From positions 1 to 53,691 of the forward strand of contig NZ_MUBM01000022.1 in assembly GCF_002154505.1 (NCBI RefSeq): a DNA stretch of 53,691 bases. The letters are read 5' to 3'. The position numbers were made by a program, and so were the translations under genes. Under the pieces are notes generated by a model that was not told where the DNA came from, did no database searches, and saw only the letters and a program-made list of their open reading frames with translations. This document shows, piece after piece, positions 50,750 to 53,691 of the stretch. The stretch comes from Streptomyces carpinensis. Its GTDB lineage: Bacteria; Actinomycetota; Actinomycetes; Streptomycetales; Streptomycetaceae. Position 1 is the first letter of the stretch. Every line of letters starts with the position of its first letter.

Positions 50750-53269
50750 TCACCAGCGCATGCCGAGTTCATCGAGGTCGTTGCGTCGTTGCGTGCTGAG
50801 TGTCGCGGCTCTCCGGCGGGTGTTGTTCAGGAATTGGCCCAGCCCCACTGCCTCGCCGTCGACGTTCTCGACGTGTTTGCGGGGCACTACGAGGTGGCCT
50901 TCGCGGGCGTGGTACTGGCGGGCGGCGGTGATGTTGCGTTCCCACGCGGCACTCTGCGAGCGGCGCGTGGGTTGTTCGTCCTCGCCTGCTGGCTCGAGCC
51001 TGAGCGTGTTCTCCAGGAGCCACTGCTGCACGGGCAGCAGCATGTCCCAGCCGAGCCGCTGCGCCGTAACCCACGCGCCCAGGTCCTCCCCCAGCACGAT
51101 GACCTCACCTGCCCGTACCGGCAGTGTTCCGCCGGTCTTGACGTGGGCGTGGGCGAGGCGGAAGCAGCGTTGCCAGGCGATGTCCCACCCGAGGGGGCAC
51201 CATCCCGGATCGATCGCCTCCAAGGCTTCCAGACGCCTCTGTGGCAGTTCCCCGGTGTAGGGGATGCCCTTCTCGCCTGCTGCGCGTCGTTCGGCGTTCT
51301 CTCGGGTCTTGCGGGCGGCTGCGCGCTGGTTTTTGGTCCAGGTCCCGATGGGGTAGCCGTCCCAGACCGCGGTGGCTGGCGGGAGCAGCATGCCGCCGTG
51401 CGCGGCCGCGTAGGAGCGGGCGACGGCCAGGCCATCGGCCCAGGCGGTGTCCTGCACGGACCAGATCATGCCGAGCGCCTCGAGCTCGGCGACACGGTCC
51501 GGTTCGAGTGTCCCGGCGGCGTAGTAGCGGCGCTGATCGGCGACCCATACCCCCAGGGGATGGCCGCTGATGCCCGCTGGCCAGTCCTCCGGAGAGACGA
51601 ACGTGTAGGGCACGCGCAGCTCGCTCTGCCCGGTCTCACGGAGCCATTGGGTGGCGGCTTCGATGCCGCGTCGCCAGTAGGCGCCCTCGGGGTCGATGAC
51701 CCGCAGGCGCACGAACTGGGCGAGAGCAGCCGGGTCACGTTCTTCCATGAACCGCAGAACCCCGGCTGCTCGCTCGCTCACTCGCGCCCGCGCGGCGCCC
51801 TCCTCGCCCTGCGCCTGACCCTCGTCGGCACCAGCCAACTCGCTCTCGCTGCCGTCCGGTTCGCCTTGCGGGCGGGCGTTGCGGAGGCGGGGGTCGGCGA
51901 GGGCTTCGATGGTGTCGGTGTCGTGGGCTCGCAGGGCTCCAAGGACCTTCGCGAGGGTGCCGTAGGCGTCCGAAGTGAGCAATTGATTCGCGTCCTCGTC
52001 GGGTCCGAGGAATACCGGCACGATCAGTGTGGCCAGTTTTCCCTCACCCGGCTGCATACGCAACGCTCGCCCGACCATCTGCACGATATCGATCATGCTG
52101 CCGCGCGCGTCAGTGAAAAGCACGGCATCACATTCGGCGGTATCGACACCTTCTCCCAGAACGCGAACGGAACTCAACACCCGCAAAGCAGCGGGCACAT
52201 CCCGTCCCTCGAATTCGGCTCCTCCGAGGAAGTCCGAGGCGAATTCGTCCAGGACGTGGCGGCGGTGGTTGGGTGGGTGTTCGCCGTACAGCCAGTTGGC
52301 CCATACCTGCTCCGCGGGTGGGAAGGTCTCGGGGGCGTCCTCAGCGAGCCGGGCCGCGACCGCCGGCACCCCGGCCGCCATCGCCTCCGCCTCCCCGATC
52401 CGGCTGTGGAACGACAACACCCGTCGGAACCGCTCCTCAACGGCCGCGCGCATGAGCCCGGTCTGTACGGCGGCCAGCCGCGCGCCGCGCACGGCCGGCG
52501 AACCGGCGCCCTCGCTCGTGCTCGTGAGCACGGAGTAGAGCTCGGGGTCGCGGATGTCCAGGCACAGCACCTGATACGGCGCCACCAACCCCAGCCGGAC
52601 CGCATCCGACAGCTTCAGTTTGTAGGCCACCGGCCCGAACACCGGTGAGTCCTCGTCCATGCTCGCCACCAGCCGGGACGCCTCACCCGCACCCTCGGCC
52701 TCCCAGACCCGGGCGGTGGCGGTCATGTACAACCTGCGCACCGCCGGGATCTGCTGCTGGTCATGCACGGCAGCCCAGGGCTTGCCCGCATCACCGCTCG
52801 TCCGGTGCGCCTCGTCCACGACCATCAGGTCCCACACCGCCAGGCCGGCCGCATGCGCCCGCTGCAGGACGCGAAGTCCCACAGCCGCATACGTGGCGAA
52901 CACCGTCACGGTCTCCAGATCCCGTGTCCAGGCGACCAGTTCCTCCGGATCGGTCGTGCAGGGCACGCCGTCGCTCTCCTCGGCCCGCAAGGAGCAGACC
53001 CCCACCATCACGCCCCTACGCCCGCCACGGCGCCATGCACGGGCCATCTGGGTCAGGAGGTCGAGTGTGGGCACCAGGACCAGGACCCGGCGGGCGGAAA
53101 GCCGGTTCGCGGACTCCACCCCGATCAGGGTTTTACCGGAACCGGTAGCGGCGATCACCTGCGTCCTCAGTCCCTCCGGCGGCATCCGACCACCGACTGG
53201 AACGGAGAGATTCCGAAGAACCCCGTCGACTGCCTCAACCTGATGTGGACGCAATTCCATATGCGGCAT
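50750..53269 (-). CDS. subtelomeric DEAD/DEAH helicase with helicase-associated domains (TtrA-like)
   Basis: This 839-residue protein starts at ATG 53269 with GGAGG 4-9 bases upstream. Residues ~1-230 are the first helicase lobe: RPHQVEAVDGVL, Walker A IAATGSGKT, MVVDEAHRTSG (DEAH) and YMTATAR. Residues ~330-450 are the second lobe with RVLGEGVDTAECDAVLF and DIVQMVGRALRMQPG. The C-terminal ~320 residues hold three to four helicase-associated repeats (GHPLGVWVADQRRYYAAGTL, YPIGTWTKNQRAAARKT, LGAWVTAQRLGW, LGQFLNNTRR). Helicase genes of this type next to telomeres of Streptomyces linear replicons include ttrA, linked to conjugal transfer of chromosome ends. It is read away from the end and is the last gene before the telomere. 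Confidence 0.88.
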   Translation of the reverse strand: MPHMELRPHQVEAVDGVLRNLSVPVGGRMPPEGLRTQVIAATGSGKTLIGVESANRLSARRVLVLVPTLDLLTQMARAWRRGGRRGVMVGVCSLRAEESDGVPCTTDPEELVAWTRDLETVTVFATYAAVGLRVLQRAHAAGLAVWDLMVVDEAHRTSGDAGKPWAAVHDQQQIPAVRRLYMTATARVWEAEGAGEASRLVASMDEDSPVFGPVAYKLKLSDAVRLGLVAPYQVLCLDIRDPELYSVLTSTSEGAGSPAVRGARLAAVQTGLMRAAVEERFRRVLSFHSRIGEAEAMAAGVPAVAARLAEDAPETFPPAEQVWANWLYGEHPPNHRRHVLDEFASDFLGGAEFEGRDVPAALRVLSSVRVLGEGVDTAECDAVLFTDARGSMIDIVQMVGRALRMQPGEGKLATLIVPVFLGPDEDANQLLTSDAYGTLAKVLGALRAHDTDTIEALADPRLRNARPQGEPDGSESELAGADEGQAQGEEGAARARVSERAAGVLRFMEERDPAALAQFVRLRVIDPEGAYWRRGIEAATQWLRETGQSELRVPYTFVSPEDWPAGISGHPLGVWVADQRRYYAAGTLEPDRVAELEALGMIWSVQDTAWADGLAVARSYAAAHGGMLLPPATAVWDGYPIGTWTKNQRAAARKTRENAERRAAGEKGIPYTGELPQRRLEALEAIDPGWCPLGWDIAWQRCFRLAHAHVKTGGTLPVRAGEVIVLGEDLGAWVTAQRLGWDMLLPVQQWLLENTLRLEPAGEDEQPTRRSQSAAWERNITAARQYHAREGHLVVPRKHVENVDGEAVGLGQFLNNTRRRAATLSTQRRNDLDELGMRW

Positions 53270-53535
53270 ACTGTCCTCCAGTCAGGCAGTCCCTGACGGT
53301 ATCTCATGTTTTTCAACGGGCTGGAACAAGTGAGTGCTTTCTCAGCCTCTCTATCTCGCCTGTTTTTTATGTGTGTACCGGGCGTAGCGGGACCCGCCCA
53401 AGTAGACCAGAAGACATCCGGGCAAGCAAAGTGACACACACTGCCGCGACCAACCTGTAGGCGCAGCCTCCTGACGGATCCTCACTCTTCCTCTCTGCGG
53501 ACTGACACGGCGTCACCGACCCTCCCTGCAGCCCC
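53270..53535. promoter_or_regulatory. non-coding region between helicase gene and telomeric palindromes
   Basis: It contains the promoter and ribosome binding site of the helicase gene. An AT-richer stretch around 53335-53380 (GCCTGTTTTTTATGTGTGTA) is the likely promoter area. No reading frame or long hairpin is convincing here. Confidence 0.5.
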
Positions 53536-53691
53536 TTGACGGGCGCGGAGCGTCCGTCAACTCCCGGACGGGACTGCGGAGCAGGCCCGGGAGGGGCCAG
53601 GAAGCCGGCGGAGCCGGATTCCCCTGCCGGGCAACGGAGTTGACCGGCAGTCCGGAACGGAGTTCCGGACTCATTCCGCGCTTGCGCGGAA
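53536..53691. repeat. telomere: tandem GGA-loop palindromes ending at the last base
   Basis: At least six adjacent hairpins can be drawn on the plus (3'-ending) strand: 53536-53560 (11 bp, one G-T pair, GGA loop), 53574-53584 (4 bp, GGA), 53584-53598 (5 bp, GGGAG loop), 53600-53622 (10 bp with one G-A mismatch, GGA), 53625-53649 (11 bp with one G-A mismatch, GGA) and 53649-53671 (perfect 10 bp, GGA). The terminal palindrome TTCCGCGCTTGCGCGGAA covers 53674-53691. C-GNA-G triloop hairpins in a 3' overhang are the known architecture of Streptomyces telomeres. The sequence itself is not the archetypal CCCGCGGAGCGGG type. Confidence 0.85.

Noticed and set aside
50789..52648. 619-codon plus-strand frame opposite the helicase
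   Set aside because: It is an antisense shadow; the minus strand has complete helicase motifs.
1..53691. CRISPR arrays, tRNA or rRNA genes
   Set aside because: No spaced identical repeats, cloverleaf-like segments or rRNA-like sequence were seen on either strand.

Overview
The window is high-GC actinobacterial DNA and almost certainly Streptomyces. It carries a tap/tpg-like telomere maintenance pair, a TtrA-like helicase with helicase-associated domains, a mycothiol-conjugate amidase, anti-sigma/STAS regulators, Sec-type lipoproteins and many GTG starts. The last ~160 bases are a run of near-perfect palindromes, mostly closed by GGA triloops. The final palindrome ends on the last base, so the right edge of the window looks like the physical end of a linear chromosome or plasmid.

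Layout. 1-10 kb is an accessory patchwork: a truncated ATP-binding regulator, secreted proteins, IS256 and helicase relics, an S33-type lipoprotein hydrolase, a beta-propeller/thioredoxin gene with an in-frame UGA (probable selenoprotein), a DMT-type membrane protein, an L,D-transpeptidase, a decayed DUF302 gene, a STAS protein and a decayed JetD-like gene. 10-31.5 kb is a catabolic island: Mca-like amidase, LysR regulator, pcaF-pcaI-pcaJ-like genes, an IS3 relic, SDR/Baeyer-Villiger monooxygenase/esterase, a ribose-type ABC transporter with an ATPase-permease fusion, a second SDR, an AcoR-like activator, a GntR/FCD regulator, and an aldehyde dehydrogenase/iron alcohol dehydrogenase/hydroxyacyl-CoA dehydrogenase operon. 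31.5-38.2 kb holds a DnaB tail, a RibD-like reductase, tap-tpg with an extra XRE gene, an MDR oxidoreductase with a divergent TetR, and a PadR relic. 38.3-49.5 kb is mobile and conflict DNA: a recombinase/HTH/zinc-finger recombinase module, an inverted truncated second copy of its right end, an HTH-WD40 protein, an IS5-type transposase, a 5'-truncated RHS toxin gene with a probable immunity gene, and a small IS5-derived element that abuts a truncated Fic-like gene. 49.6-53.7 kb is the subtelomeric helicase and telomere.

How the genes work together (inference). The island can be read as an alicyclic alcohol/ketone route. SDRs oxidise an alcohol to a ketone, the monooxygenase makes a lactone or ester, and the esterase opens it. 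The iron alcohol dehydrogenase and aldehyde dehydrogenase then give a dicarboxylate. CoA transfer, hydroxyacyl-CoA dehydrogenase and thiolase would finish to acetyl-CoA and succinyl-CoA. Acyl-CoA dehydrogenase and enoyl-CoA hydratase are not in the window, so that middle step must come from elsewhere. All calls come from reading the sequence; no database search was run.
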